Virus record (IMG/VR): IMGVR_UViG_3300037107_000172
Coordinates: 1-39,930 of that record
Source of the DNA: a virus
DNA: 39,930 nt
Reading direction: 5' to 3' (one strand)
The notes beneath the pieces are model-generated. The model did not search any database. It worked only from the letters and a program-made list of their open reading frames with translations, and had not been told where the DNA came from. Positions within the stretch are counted from its first letter, which is position 1. Every line of letters begins with the position of its first letter. The translations under genes were made by a program, and so were the position numbers. Shown here piece by piece: positions 32,419-39,930 of this stretch.

Positions 32419-32880
32419 ATGAACACAGACCCAAATATCAATCCAGAGGAAGCACTCGCCGCTGTTTTCGGCGAGCCGCAGCAGATCGCCGACGGCATCA
32501 CCGCGTTTGGCCCGGTGATTTACGCCTACACCCGAGCACAGGCTGTCGCCGACGGCGTGCAGGTTGAAGTCACCAAGACCGCGCAGGAAGCCGGAATCAA
32601 GTTTCCGGTTTTCATCACACGCACGGTTTTTGATGCTTACGTAGCCGTGCCGGAAGGCGTGACCGGGCAAGATGAAGCCGGACGCCTTTGGGACATTGTC
32701 TGGATGCTCCGTTTCGGAATCATCCGCAGCCGCCCAGGTTGCGACCGCATCCCGGTTGCGTTCTACGTCCGCAACGACAACCAGCGTTCCCGCCTCATCA
32801 AATTGATTGCCACTTGCGGCCCGCTCGACATTGACGACCCGCAGCCCGCCATCACCGTGATGATGCCGGACGAAGATTGA
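32419..32880 (+). CDS. DUF6573-like protein
   Basis: The 153-residue product matches the pattern I know from DUF6573 proteins: YTRAQAVADGVQVEVTKTAQ, FPVFITRTVFDAYVAVP, GQDEAGRLWDIVWMLRFGI, then VAFYVRNDN and CGPLDIDDPQPAITVMMPDED at the end. These proteins are widespread on plasmids and integrative elements, and no biochemical function is known to me. Its presence supports a mobile origin for the 28.9-33.9 kb segment. No Shine-Dalgarno precedes ATG 32419. Confidence 0.8.
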   Translation: MNTDPNINPEEALAAVFGEPQQIADGITAFGPVIYAYTRAQAVADGVQVEVTKTAQEAGIKFPVFITRTVFDAYVAVPEGVTGQDEAGRLWDIVWMLRFGIIRSRPGCDRIPVAFYVRNDNQRSRLIKLIATCGPLDIDDPQPAITVMMPDED

Positions 32881-32929
32881 CCAGCAGACACACCGCGCCC
32901 GACGCCACCGCGCCGGGCGTAATAATTTT

Positions 32930-32960
32930 CGCGGCTGAACGCCCATGTCGTTCAGCCGCG
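32930..32960. terminator. Perfect 11-base stem-loop after DUF6573 gene
   Basis: CGCGGCTGAAC, a 9-base loop, GTTCAGCCGCG. It lacks a T-tract on the plus strand, so it may be a Rho-dependent or processing stem rather than a classic terminator. Confidence 0.4.
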
Positions 32961-33005
32961 CAGCCATTTCTTGACGAGTAGGAGAGCGTGAAATAAGGTC
33001 GCCCA

Positions 33006-33314
33006 ATGCCACCGAGCGAACCACCCGTCACCCGTATCCATGTGGAGTATGCGGATGGCAGTTCTGACAAAATCACGTTGCTCCAACGTGGAGCGTGTCC
33101 ACTTTTTCGCCTTGAACGAAAGCGGCCTGATGCCGAGATGTGTAACTTGGGTGCATATTCGGCAGGCGCTATCGCTGGCTTGCTCTTTCGCACGGCAGTG
33201 ACCACCGAACGCACTGAAAAGCCGTTTGACGACCCTAAACTTAAAGCTGTTCTGCGCCAGTGGTTTGATCAACCGCCAAAAAAAAGCAGCCAAGAAGGAA
33301 GTCAGCCAAAATGA
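33006..33314 (+). CDS. Small hypothetical protein (102 aa)
   Basis: The 102-residue product starts MPPSEPPVTRIHVEYADGSS, a beta-rich opening, followed by a helical segment (GAYSAGAIAGLLFRTAVTTE) and a charged Lys-rich tail. I recognise no family. It overlaps the next gene by four bases (ATGA), so the two form a translationally coupled pair. It is part of the plus-strand cargo between terminase and portal genes. Confidence 0.55.
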   Translation: MPPSEPPVTRIHVEYADGSSDKITLLQRGACPLFRLERKRPDAEMCNLGAYSAGAIAGLLFRTAVTTERTEKPFDDPKLKAVLRQWFDQPPKKSSQEGSQPK

Positions 33315-33883
33315 CGCCGTCGAATTTAGGGCAGATTCTGCATCTTGATGATGCAGCGTTCGTTTCCTCTGTCAAAAGGATGTTAGAAAGTTCTCATCCT
33401 GCCGCTTGGACCATGTGTGTGGTTGCATATCAGAATTTAAATCCAATGCTTCAGGCTTGCGAAGAACTTTCCCACGAAGAAAGAGGGAAAGATGTCCCTG
33501 CTGACCTTGACTCATTTATCAGAATGCTATGTTTGCGACTCGATGAACAATTGGAGGAAATTCCTAAGCGTCGTCTCGCATGGTTCTTCCAAGCGGCTTT
33601 GATTCGCCGCGCGACTGAAATTGCATCTCGCAATACTAATCTCCAATCCGACGTCGCAGCGCTTTGGATAATGCTCGCACAAGGATCAGCAAATCTCAGT
33701 GAATTGCTTCCCCAAAATTTATTATGGTCTGATGATGAGAAGGCATATTTTGTCGACATCAAGAATCAACATGATGGAATCTGGTATTGTCTCCAGATTC
33801 TTACGCCAGGCTATCTGCGTATAGACAAACAAATGATTTCGTTCGCAAATTCACATGACATTATTCTTCTGCCAAGATTGTAA
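33311..33883 (+). CDS. Hypothetical helical protein
   Basis: The 190-residue product is predominantly helical (VSSVKRMLESSHPAAWTMCV, LDSFIRMLCLRLDEQLEEIP), soluble, with no signal peptide or recognised motif. Base composition is lower in GC than the terminase gene that abuts it tail to tail (one base apart). With the 102-residue partner it forms a two-gene unit that could be a toxin-antitoxin or anti-phage pair, but nothing in the sequence proves this. Confidence 0.6.
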   Translation: MTPSNLGQILHLDDAAFVSSVKRMLESSHPAAWTMCVVAYQNLNPMLQACEELSHEERGKDVPADLDSFIRMLCLRLDEQLEEIPKRRLAWFFQAALIRRATEIASRNTNLQSDVAALWIMLAQGSANLSELLPQNLLWSDDEKAYFVDIKNQHDGIWYCLQILTPGYLRIDKQMISFANSHDIILLPRL

Positions 33884-33884
33884 T

Positions 33885-35282
33885 TTACAACCCCCGCAAC
33901 TTCCGTTGCGTGACCGTCCGCGACTTCGTCGCCACCAGGTAGCGTAGGACATCCGCCGCGTCATCGCCGCCGATGCCATCCTCGTCGCAATCCACCTTCA
34001 AAACATCTTCAGGCCGGTTCGGATCATGTTGCAACGCCGGCAGCGTTTCGAGCAACCGCCCGCACCGCTTATGAATGAAAAGCGTCGGGCGAATCCCGGC
34101 CTCGACATCACCGAACCCTTGCAGAATTTCCGCCCAGCCATTCACGCGGTCCATGTTGGCTGCGCGCAGCCGGATTCCCTGCCGTTCGTATTGTTGCGCG
34201 ACGGTGGTTCCGTCGCCCTGGCGGGAAAACACATCCGCGCCGGCCACGAACCGGCGGAGATCCTCGACGGCCAGTTTCCGGTCGCCGATTTTGTGCCGTG
34301 CCAGCATCGCCTTGATTGCCGCCGCGTGGCGCTGCGGCAGCCAAAGCCGCTCCGCGTGTTCATCCACGACGAACGTGTTCCCGTCGCCATCCCGACACCC
34401 GAGCAGGCAGACGGTGTAATGCACATGGCCGTAATCCAGTGCGGCAAACCATTCAACCGCCCGCGAATCGTCGAAATCCTCGACGACGTGAAACTCGCGG
34501 CGAAAGGTCGAGAAAAATTGGCCCGCCGCAATATCCCAATCGCCATCCAGCCATGCCCGTTTCTGCCAGCCGGTCAACCCTTCCAGCACCCGGACGTAAT
34601 CAGGATTATTCCAGCGATTGTCGGTGACACGGGCGGGGATAAAGCGCGTTTCTGACTCCCGTTTTTCCTGAAATGGCACGATGAATTTCGTCCGATACCA
34701 AGCATGGCCCACGCCGCCAGGATTCGTGGTCGAATACATGCGCGGACGCCAATTCGGCTTGGACGAGCGGCAGCAGGTCGTGATGTCCTGGTATTTCCGG
34801 CTGGTCAACGTCGTGGCCTCCTCGATCCCGATGATGTCGTATTCCAGGCCGAGGTAGGCATCAATATCCTTCTCATTCTGGAAATGGCCGGCAATGATGC
34901 GAGAGCCATTGGCAAACGTCAGGATGCCACGGAATGCCGAGAACTCGTGCGGCAGCCGGTTAAATAGCTTCCGGCGCAAGTCCTCGAAGTGTTCCAAATT
35001 TGCTTTACCAACTTTGCGGAGCAGCAGGCATTTCAAGCCGGCGACGCGCTGGCAATCGTCCACCCCCATTTGTGCCAGCAGCCAATGCGATTTCCCGCCG
35101 CCGCGCGCCCCGCCGTAACCGATGGCCGTCGGCCCGCCGGCATGGTCGCACAGCCGGGCGGCAGCACAGGCCATAAGCTGCCGCTCGTGCAGGAAAGCGT
35201 CGGCGTGAACCAGCCGGACCAGTTGCGACGGCGGACACCCCGCTTTCATGCCGGCGGCGGAAAAAACGGCGGCTTCGTTCAT
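33885..35282 (-). CDS. Phage terminase large subunit
   Basis: I start at ATG 35282, which overlaps the small-subunit stop (ATGA); 465 residues. Walker A is GGARGGGKS (57-65), Walker B is IIGIEEAT (about 150-157), and a coupling-type STTNPGG follows. The nuclease half begins near WFAALDYGHVHYTV with its metal-binding Asp, and DAADVLRYLVA near the end is the familiar late acidic motif. It is a complete packaging motor that would cut and pump element DNA into the capsid. The longer frame upstream of 35282 is the shadow of the small subunit. Confidence 0.93.
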   Translation of the reverse strand: MNEAAVFSAAGMKAGCPPSQLVRLVHADAFLHERQLMACAAARLCDHAGGPTAIGYGGARGGGKSHWLLAQMGVDDCQRVAGLKCLLLRKVGKANLEHFEDLRRKLFNRLPHEFSAFRGILTFANGSRIIAGHFQNEKDIDAYLGLEYDIIGIEEATTLTSRKYQDITTCCRSSKPNWRPRMYSTTNPGGVGHAWYRTKFIVPFQEKRESETRFIPARVTDNRWNNPDYVRVLEGLTGWQKRAWLDGDWDIAAGQFFSTFRREFHVVEDFDDSRAVEWFAALDYGHVHYTVCLLGCRDGDGNTFVVDEHAERLWLPQRHAAAIKAMLARHKIGDRKLAVEDLRRFVAGADVFSRQGDGTTVAQQYERQGIRLRAANMDRVNGWAEILQGFGDVEAGIRPTLFIHKRCGRLLETLPALQHDPNRPEDVLKVDCDEDGIGGDDAADVLRYLVATKSRTVTQRKLRGL

Positions 35283-35887
35283 GGCTGGCCCCCTTTGCCC
35301 TCCTCCAGCTTCGCCGGAGGCGCCACCGGCTCGACTTCCACAATCGGCGCATCGTCGGGCAGACCGTAGGCTTTGCGGATGGCTTGCTCCCACTCCACCG
35401 ACACCTTGCCGGTGACGTGCTGATGCACTTCCTTGATCTCCGATGGAATCCCGGCGGCGAACTGCTTGAGCTTGAACGCCAGTTCCAGCATTCGCGCCAT
35501 GCCTTCAAAGCCAGGCACCCGCCCTGATGCTCGCCAGCGCCGCCGTGCCTCCCGAACGTCGGCAATCGCCTCCTCGGCCTCCAGCCACGCCTGCCGCTTG
35601 GCTGGCTCGTGCAATTGCCACCATTCCACCGCCTTTTCGCAGGCCAACCGCTCAATGGCCTGCCGTTCCAATTCGGCAAAATGGGCATCCCGCGCCGCCA
35701 CCCGCCCCTGCCAGTCAAATTTTACCGACCACCTTTTCAGAAAAGGCACAGATTTGGCTAACTTCTGGCTAACGCCAGCTATGGACCGTTCCGGCCCCAT
35801 TTCCAGGTAAGCCTTGAACGCGGCGAATGCCTTGTTCGACTCTCGCGGCTGTTGTTCAAATGGGTGATTTGCAGTTTGGAGATTCAT
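35279..35887 (-). CDS. Terminase small subunit-like protein
   Basis: From ATG 35887, which overlaps the primase stop as ATGA, the product is 202 residues. The N-terminal part (NKAFAAFKAYLEMGPERSIA then VSQKLAKSVPFLKRWSVKFDW) is a helix-turn-helix of the kind that recognises the packaging site. The middle is a long coiled coil and the C-terminus is a Pro/Glu-rich tail that would contact the large subunit. In satellites this subunit redirects packaging to the satellite genome, which would be the case here if the island is one. Confidence 0.82.
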   Translation of the reverse strand: MNLQTANHPFEQQPRESNKAFAAFKAYLEMGPERSIAGVSQKLAKSVPFLKRWSVKFDWQGRVAARDAHFAELERQAIERLACEKAVEWWQLHEPAKRQAWLEAEEAIADVREARRRWRASGRVPGFEGMARMLELAFKLKQFAAGIPSEIKEVHQHVTGKVSVEWEQAIRKAYGLPDDAPIVEVEPVAPPAKLEEGKGGQP

Positions 35888-37191
35888 TTGAATGATTTTG
35901 GGAGCAGCCACTTGAAACGGGCCGCGGATTTATTTGGGACATAATCCACGGTCTTGGAAATGGCACCCAGCCGGGCGAGCTTGTCCCGAATCCCCGCCGC
36001 ACCGTTGCCGGTTATGCCCAACCGGGATGCCAAATTGTCGCGCACAATCGGAAAATCCGCCGCGCCGTCTTGCTCCGCTTTGCGGGCAAAGCTTCGCACA
36101 ATCCGAAACGCATCGCGCTCGTTGTCAGTTTCCAGCCGTGCAACAAATTGTCGCTCGGAATCTGAAAGACTGGATACCCAACTTTCCATGAGCCCGGACC
36201 ACAAATCATCAAAACTTGCCATGTGATCCTGTTCGTCGGCCTCGGTAGGAACAGATTTGCGCTGAAATTGAGCCTGAGCTGTTTGTCTCGCCACAGTGAA
36301 GCCTAATTGATGAAAAGCAGCACCAGTTAAAGCAGCGAGTTGGTTATTACGGGTGTTTGACTCCTTAATGCTGAATTTACGAAGAAGTTCCAATTGAGTG
36401 TGATTAGAAATAAAAGAAGGAGAGAAAGAACCTTTTTTCTTTGTATCGGGGAAGCGAGTTTCTAAACCCTTGCAATTCAAGGGGGCAGTTTTTGACTTCC
36501 TCGATAGGACAGTTTCAAGGGAAGTGCGGCAATTTTCCCAAACAATTCCCGAGCAACTTTCCGTGCCGGGATTCCAGCAACCAGGCGCACGCATCCCTTT
36601 GCCAAAACGAGACGGCAGACTGTCAGGTGGAAAGATTTCGCAGACGCCGGCGGCGATGACTGTGCCGATGGCCGCAACAACCGATTTTAGTAGCCGAACC
36701 CATTCGCCAGCCGGCTGAAAGTCCGGCGAGATCGCCCAGACGTGCCAGCCACCGCTGCCGCTTGTTTCCAGAATCACGGCAAAACCGGGGGTGTTCAACA
36801 ACACCCGGAAAGCGGCAAATGCCAACTCCCGCGCCCTGTCGGCCTGGCCGGGCTGGTGGGCGTCAAAGTCCATACCGCCCCAACGCGATTGCTGCTGGGC
36901 GTTGACCGAATAGGGGACAAAGGCTAAACGGGATTTCGGCGAACCGGCGATGCTTCCCCAACTCCATGAGATTGCCCGTCCAACCGACAACTTCTTGCTG
37001 CGAACATATTTTTTGCACCCGTCCTTGTTACGAAAGCCCATGACGAAATGCGTAGTGTCGTTTTCGTTATGAAGATGCTCGCAAAGGGCCGTCCATTCGA
37101 TCTGCGAATAAACCGCGTCGGCACGTTTCGGCTGCCAACTCAAAACGGCGAGCGGATTCGGGCCTGCCCGTTCTAATTGGGAAATTTTCAT
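35884..37191 (-). CDS. Archaeo-eukaryotic-type primase, phage/satellite replication protein
   Basis: The 435-residue protein carries the metal-binding GGMDFDAH (106-112, D-x-D) and the nucleotide-binding SGSGGWHVWAI (144-154) of AEP-type primases of the kind in conflict-system and plasmid primases. The C-terminal 100 residues (FPIVRDNLASRLGITGNGAA, then RDKLARLGAISKTVDYVP) form a winged helix for origin recognition. No helicase domain is visible. It sits behind the excisionase-like gene and in front of the terminase genes, the position of the replication gene in phage-inducible islands. Codons such as AGT/CAA are commoner in the middle, but I see no frame break. Confidence 0.78.
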   Translation of the reverse strand: MKISQLERAGPNPLAVLSWQPKRADAVYSQIEWTALCEHLHNENDTTHFVMGFRNKDGCKKYVRSKKLSVGRAISWSWGSIAGSPKSRLAFVPYSVNAQQQSRWGGMDFDAHQPGQADRARELAFAAFRVLLNTPGFAVILETSGSGGWHVWAISPDFQPAGEWVRLLKSVVAAIGTVIAAGVCEIFPPDSLPSRFGKGMRAPGCWNPGTESCSGIVWENCRTSLETVLSRKSKTAPLNCKGLETRFPDTKKKGSFSPSFISNHTQLELLRKFSIKESNTRNNQLAALTGAAFHQLGFTVARQTAQAQFQRKSVPTEADEQDHMASFDDLWSGLMESWVSSLSDSERQFVARLETDNERDAFRIVRSFARKAEQDGAADFPIVRDNLASRLGITGNGAAGIRDKLARLGAISKTVDYVPNKSAARFKWLLPKSFK

Positions 37192-37226
37192 CCGTTCATC
37201 TCGGCGTAGGTGAGAAAGCGGTGAAA

Positions 37227-37460
37227 TTATCTCCGCCCGGCAGCTTTGGCGTCGAAGTGGGCCTTGACGATTATCGGGTCGAAGAAAACCCGCCGGCCAA
37301 TTTTGGCAAATGGCAGCGCCCGCGCTTTTTGCTGGTCCCGAAGCCAGCGAAGACTGGGTCGGCTCGCTTCATCGAATAGAATTTCGAGCAGTTTGGGGGC
37401 ATCCACATAGCGTGTCGCCAGTGCGTTTTGTTTCTCGGTCTGCGATGTTAATTCATTCAT
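37227..37460 (-). CDS. Excisionase/AlpA-like small HTH protein
   Basis: The 77-residue product has a MerR/Xis-type winged helix: KLLEILFDEASRPSLRWLRD followed by KARALPFAKIGRRVFFDPII, where Phe-Ala-Lys-Ile-Gly-Arg-Arg is the usual wing. Proteins of this family (AlpA, Xis) bend DNA at attachment sites or turn on island excision. The gene lies 35 bases before the primase and follows a strong inverted repeat at 37544-37580 that could be its operator. It is the natural partner of the integrase at the island edge. Confidence 0.78.
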   Translation of the reverse strand: MNELTSQTEKQNALATRYVDAPKLLEILFDEASRPSLRWLRDQQKARALPFAKIGRRVFFDPIIVKAHFDAKAAGRR

Positions 37461-37543
37461 GTCATCAACTGTGTTTAGTCAACTGGTTTAGTTGCGTTGA
37501 CCTGCACGTTGATGACTTTAGGCCGAATGAAAGAAACCTCACC

Positions 37544-37580
37544 TATATGGGCCAAACGCAAAACAGGTTTGGCCCATATA
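37544..37580. promoter_or_regulatory. Perfect 14-base inverted repeat upstream of excisionase-like gene
   Basis: TATATGGGCCAAAC (37544-37557), a 9-base loop, GTTTGGCCCATATA (37567-37580). No T-tract follows on the minus strand, so an operator is more likely than a terminator. It fills most of the 124-base gap between two genes. Confidence 0.6.
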
Positions 37581-37584
37581 CGTG

Positions 37585-38649
37585 CTATGGAGAATTTGGG
37601 GGCGGTCCGGACGAATGTTTTGCGACCAGTCCAAGCGTGCGATAACGGAAGTGTTTCACCTGTCCCGACGTGAATTTCGTTTCAAGAATTTCGCCCAGTT
37701 TCTGGGCAAGCTCCTCATCGGAAAGATAGCACCAGCCCAATTCCCATTTGAAGGCGAGCAGATAAATTGCCGTATCAATGATTTTGCTTTTCCCCCGCTT
37801 GGTATAGTTATGTGCCGCCTTGTGCAATGAAGATATGAGCTGCATATCGGCGCGCACCTTGCCGCCATCGGCTGACTTCAGCGAGGATTCCCCGCCATTC
37901 CTGACCAAGTCCAACAGGTAGGCATCTTCCATCTGCTGGTCGGTGATTGTGACACCTGGATTTGATTTCTGTCGCTCAAAGATTTCAAAACAGTGCGGCC
38001 ATTGTTTTTGCAATGCCGTCATTTTGGCAGTTCCCAAATCCTGAATGTCGGACTTGGTTAGCGGTATGCAACGTGGCGGCGGCGGTGGCGTGACGCTTTT
38101 ATTGACCGAATCGAAATATGCCGCTTTTTTCTTGTTGGATTCTTCCACCCATTTATTTGACCAATACTTGGCTTCACCTTCGGAATTCGTTTCCTTTCGC
38201 TGGAGCGTTTTTATTTCCAAGGTGTCTTTATCTGTCTCGCGCTCAACCACCACCCATAATTGTTTCCCATCGGGTAGGTTTTTGAAAAAGATCACAATTT
38301 CAGTGACAAAGCGGCGGAAACCCGTCACCCACCCGACTATCCCGCCACCCGCCCATTGTGCAGATACAAGATGCTTTTTGCTTCGGTTGCTAAGATTTTC
38401 GTAAGTCTCCTTGGTCTCTGTTTCCGTTTGGCAGAGAACACCAGCCCCTTTTTGTTCCATCTTCAACCCGTCAATGATTTGAAATGGCGCAACCAAGTAT
38501 GAAAAATCCTGCCCATCCTGCTGGTGTGGTTCGCCGAGCTTCGCCCAAAGATAACGAACGCCGTCGCCAAAATCTTTCTTTACCGCATCAGTCAATTGCT
38601 CTGGGCTTGCCAGAGTTAGCGTAAATTGGCTTTTCAGCGCAGCTTTCAT
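37585..38649 (-). CDS. Hypothetical protein next to integrase
   Basis: The 354-residue protein is soluble, with a mixed alpha-beta N-terminal half (FSYLVAPFQIIDGLKMEQKG; AGGGIVGWVTGFRRFVTEIV). A poly-Pro linker (VTPPPPPRCIPL) comes around 190, and a helical C-terminal half has a possible winged helix (LSDEELAQKLGEILETKFTS). I do not recognise a family. It lies 18 bases beyond the integrase stop on the same strand, so it is probably co-transcribed with it and could be an island-specific regulator or replication factor. Confidence 0.62.
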   Translation of the reverse strand: MKAALKSQFTLTLASPEQLTDAVKKDFGDGVRYLWAKLGEPHQQDGQDFSYLVAPFQIIDGLKMEQKGAGVLCQTETETKETYENLSNRSKKHLVSAQWAGGGIVGWVTGFRRFVTEIVIFFKNLPDGKQLWVVVERETDKDTLEIKTLQRKETNSEGEAKYWSNKWVEESNKKKAAYFDSVNKSVTPPPPPRCIPLTKSDIQDLGTAKMTALQKQWPHCFEIFERQKSNPGVTITDQQMEDAYLLDLVRNGGESSLKSADGGKVRADMQLISSLHKAAHNYTKRGKSKIIDTAIYLLAFKWELGWCYLSDEELAQKLGEILETKFTSGQVKHFRYRTLGLVAKHSSGPPPNSP

Positions 38650-38667
38650 ATCCCGAATTTTCCTCCA

Positions 38668-39930
38668 TCATTTCTCATTCTTGGGTTGCGGTGCAATGGC
38701 AAACCACTCAATCGCCGCCACCGGTCGAAGCCGCTTCAAATAATTCGTGCGGATGACCTGCGGGCTGTTTCCGGCTTCATCGGCCACGCGCGGCACGTCG
38801 CCAGATTCCGCCACGCGGGCGGAAATGTAAGTGTGCCGGAGCGCGTTGTGTTTCCATTCCAGCGCCTCGATTTCATTCTCCTTGTCTCCGGTGTCCGCCG
38901 CCGTTTTCAAAAGTTGCTTTGTCGTGTTCACCACGGAAACGACTTTCCCGCTTTTCTTCGCCAGCTTTTTCAAAAACGCCTTCAAGTTTGGCTTCAACGG
39001 CACAATCCGGCGCGTGTCTGTTTTGGCGTTCTCCGCTTTGACCTCGATAAATCCTTCCTCCAGGTCAATGTCCTGCCATTCCAGCCGCGCAATTTCGGCG
39101 TGACGCAAGCCGGCAAATCCGCCAATGACAATCATGGGCAAAATCCGTTTATCGGCAGCGGCAATCAGCCGCTGCATTTCGTCGGCGGTGTAGGTTGAGA
39201 TTTGGCCCAGCTTGCGTGCCGCGTAGTTTTGAACGCCCTCCAGCCAGTCTGTGCCCTTCGCCAGATAGCCGCGCAGAACCAGCCAGCGGTTGAAAAAGCC
39301 GATGACATCCCGGTGATTCCGGCGGGTGCGCTCAGCCAATTCCAGCGCGGTCAAATATTCCGCAATCAATTTAGGCGTGAGCGTTTGGACTTCCAGATTG
39401 AAGTTTTCCGCGAACCGATCCAGCACATTTGCCAACTGTTTCCGGCGCAAGTCGGATTTGCCGTCCGTCTCGGCCTGTTTCTTAATCTCCTTCACGGCAT
39501 CGGCCACGGTGATCTTGGGAAGTTCTACGGCGTTACGCCGAAGCCAATCGCGGGTGACTTCCAACGGAGTTGCCCGTCCTCCCAACATTCGGCGGATTTC
39601 GCAGATTTCCCCGACGAGCTCGTCTATCTCTTTTTCTATCTTCGTCTCACCCTCTTTGCCTTTTATAAAGGCGCGGGCACGGATGATGGCGTGAGCATCG
39701 GCGGATTTTAGATTGAGGACTTCAGCCTGGCCCTCGGAGATCTTCTCAGTCGCGGCTTTTGCGGCCCTGCGGGCATCGGCCAAAGTTGACCGCCAAACCA
39801 GCTTTCGCTGCCCATTGGCGCGATAATCCAGCACAAAATAATTCGTGCCGTTCTTGATTGTGGGGCGAATCCGGACGCAAATCCCGTCCCGCTTATACTC
39901 CTCAACGTCGCTTTCGGTATCTGTTTTCAT
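38668..39930 (-). CDS. int: Tyrosine recombinase/integrase (right island)
   Basis: The 420-residue protein starts with its ATG at the last base of the window and is complete. Catalytic positions: Arg in GLRHAEIARLEW, Lys in ENAKTDTRRIVPL, Arg in HNALRHTYISARV, Tyr in VIRTNYLKRL near the C-terminus. As in the left integrase, Asn stands where His is usual three residues before the second Arg. The two share long identical blocks but differ throughout their N-termini. It faces outward, so the attachment site should lie just to the right of the window. Confidence 0.94.
   Translation of the reverse strand: MKTDTESDVEEYKRDGICVRIRPTIKNGTNYFVLDYRANGQRKLVWRSTLADARRAAKAATEKISEGQAEVLNLKSADAHAIIRARAFIKGKEGETKIEKEIDELVGEICEIRRMLGGRATPLEVTRDWLRRNAVELPKITVADAVKEIKKQAETDGKSDLRRKQLANVLDRFAENFNLEVQTLTPKLIAEYLTALELAERTRRNHRDVIGFFNRWLVLRGYLAKGTDWLEGVQNYAARKLGQISTYTADEMQRLIAAADKRILPMIVIGGFAGLRHAEIARLEWQDIDLEEGFIEVKAENAKTDTRRIVPLKPNLKAFLKKLAKKSGKVVSVVNTTKQLLKTAADTGDKENEIEALEWKHNALRHTYISARVAESGDVPRVADEAGNSPQVIRTNYLKRLRPVAAIEWFAIAPQPKNEK

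Overview
Organism and setting. The window looks bacterial, from a moderately GC-rich genome. I suspect a Verrucomicrobiota-like host from three things: the two tyrosine integrases have Asn in place of the usual His three residues before the catalytic Arg, several small proteins are of a kind I associate with that phylum (such as the DUF6573 protein), and most genes lack a Shine-Dalgarno sequence. I could not test this. No housekeeping gene is present, so the whole window is accessory DNA.

Layout. Two island-like elements appear to lie in tandem, separated at about 9.53-9.55 kb by a 26-base remnant of a tRNA 3' end (probably tRNA-Pro, minus strand). The left element (1-9.5 kb, running off the left edge) has a replication-type operon (DUF1376 protein), a capsid-like protein, unknown virion-like genes, a few minus-strand genes, a small ATP-dependent DNA ligase and an integrase at its right end. 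The right element (about 9.55 kb to beyond 39.93 kb) ends with a paralogous integrase. Reading leftwards from it on the minus strand come an unknown protein, an excisionase-like protein, an AEP-type primase, terminase small and large subunits, then (after a 5 kb interruption) portal, scaffold, major capsid and head-completion proteins. No tail or lysis genes are seen. This order resembles capsid-forming phage satellites, or a prophage whose tail half has been replaced.

Defence cargo. Where tail genes would be expected, a plus-strand cluster (11.0-23.6 kb) encodes a DUF499 ATPase, a DUF3780 protein, a DUF1156 DNA methylase and a phospholipase-D/SNF2 helicase fusion. Between the methylase and the helicase sits a complete three-gene cassette: putative toxin, HTH antitoxin and SecB-like chaperone, with its own promoter and a 14-base palindromic operator. 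Behind the helicase come a clamp-like gene broken by an in-frame TAG and a GIY-YIG nuclease-like gene. I infer that ATPase, methylase and helicase form one anti-phage modification/restriction machine and that the toxin-antitoxin-chaperone cassette stabilises it or acts as a back-up.

Gene-poor zone. From 29.85 to 31.95 kb there is no convincing gene, but inverted repeats are exceptionally dense, including a nested hairpin of about 131 bases and a set of short hairpins with constant 12-base loops and co-varying stems. It could hold a structured RNA or be a repeat graveyard. Next to it are four plus-strand accessory genes (31.9-33.9 kb) wedged between the terminase and portal genes.
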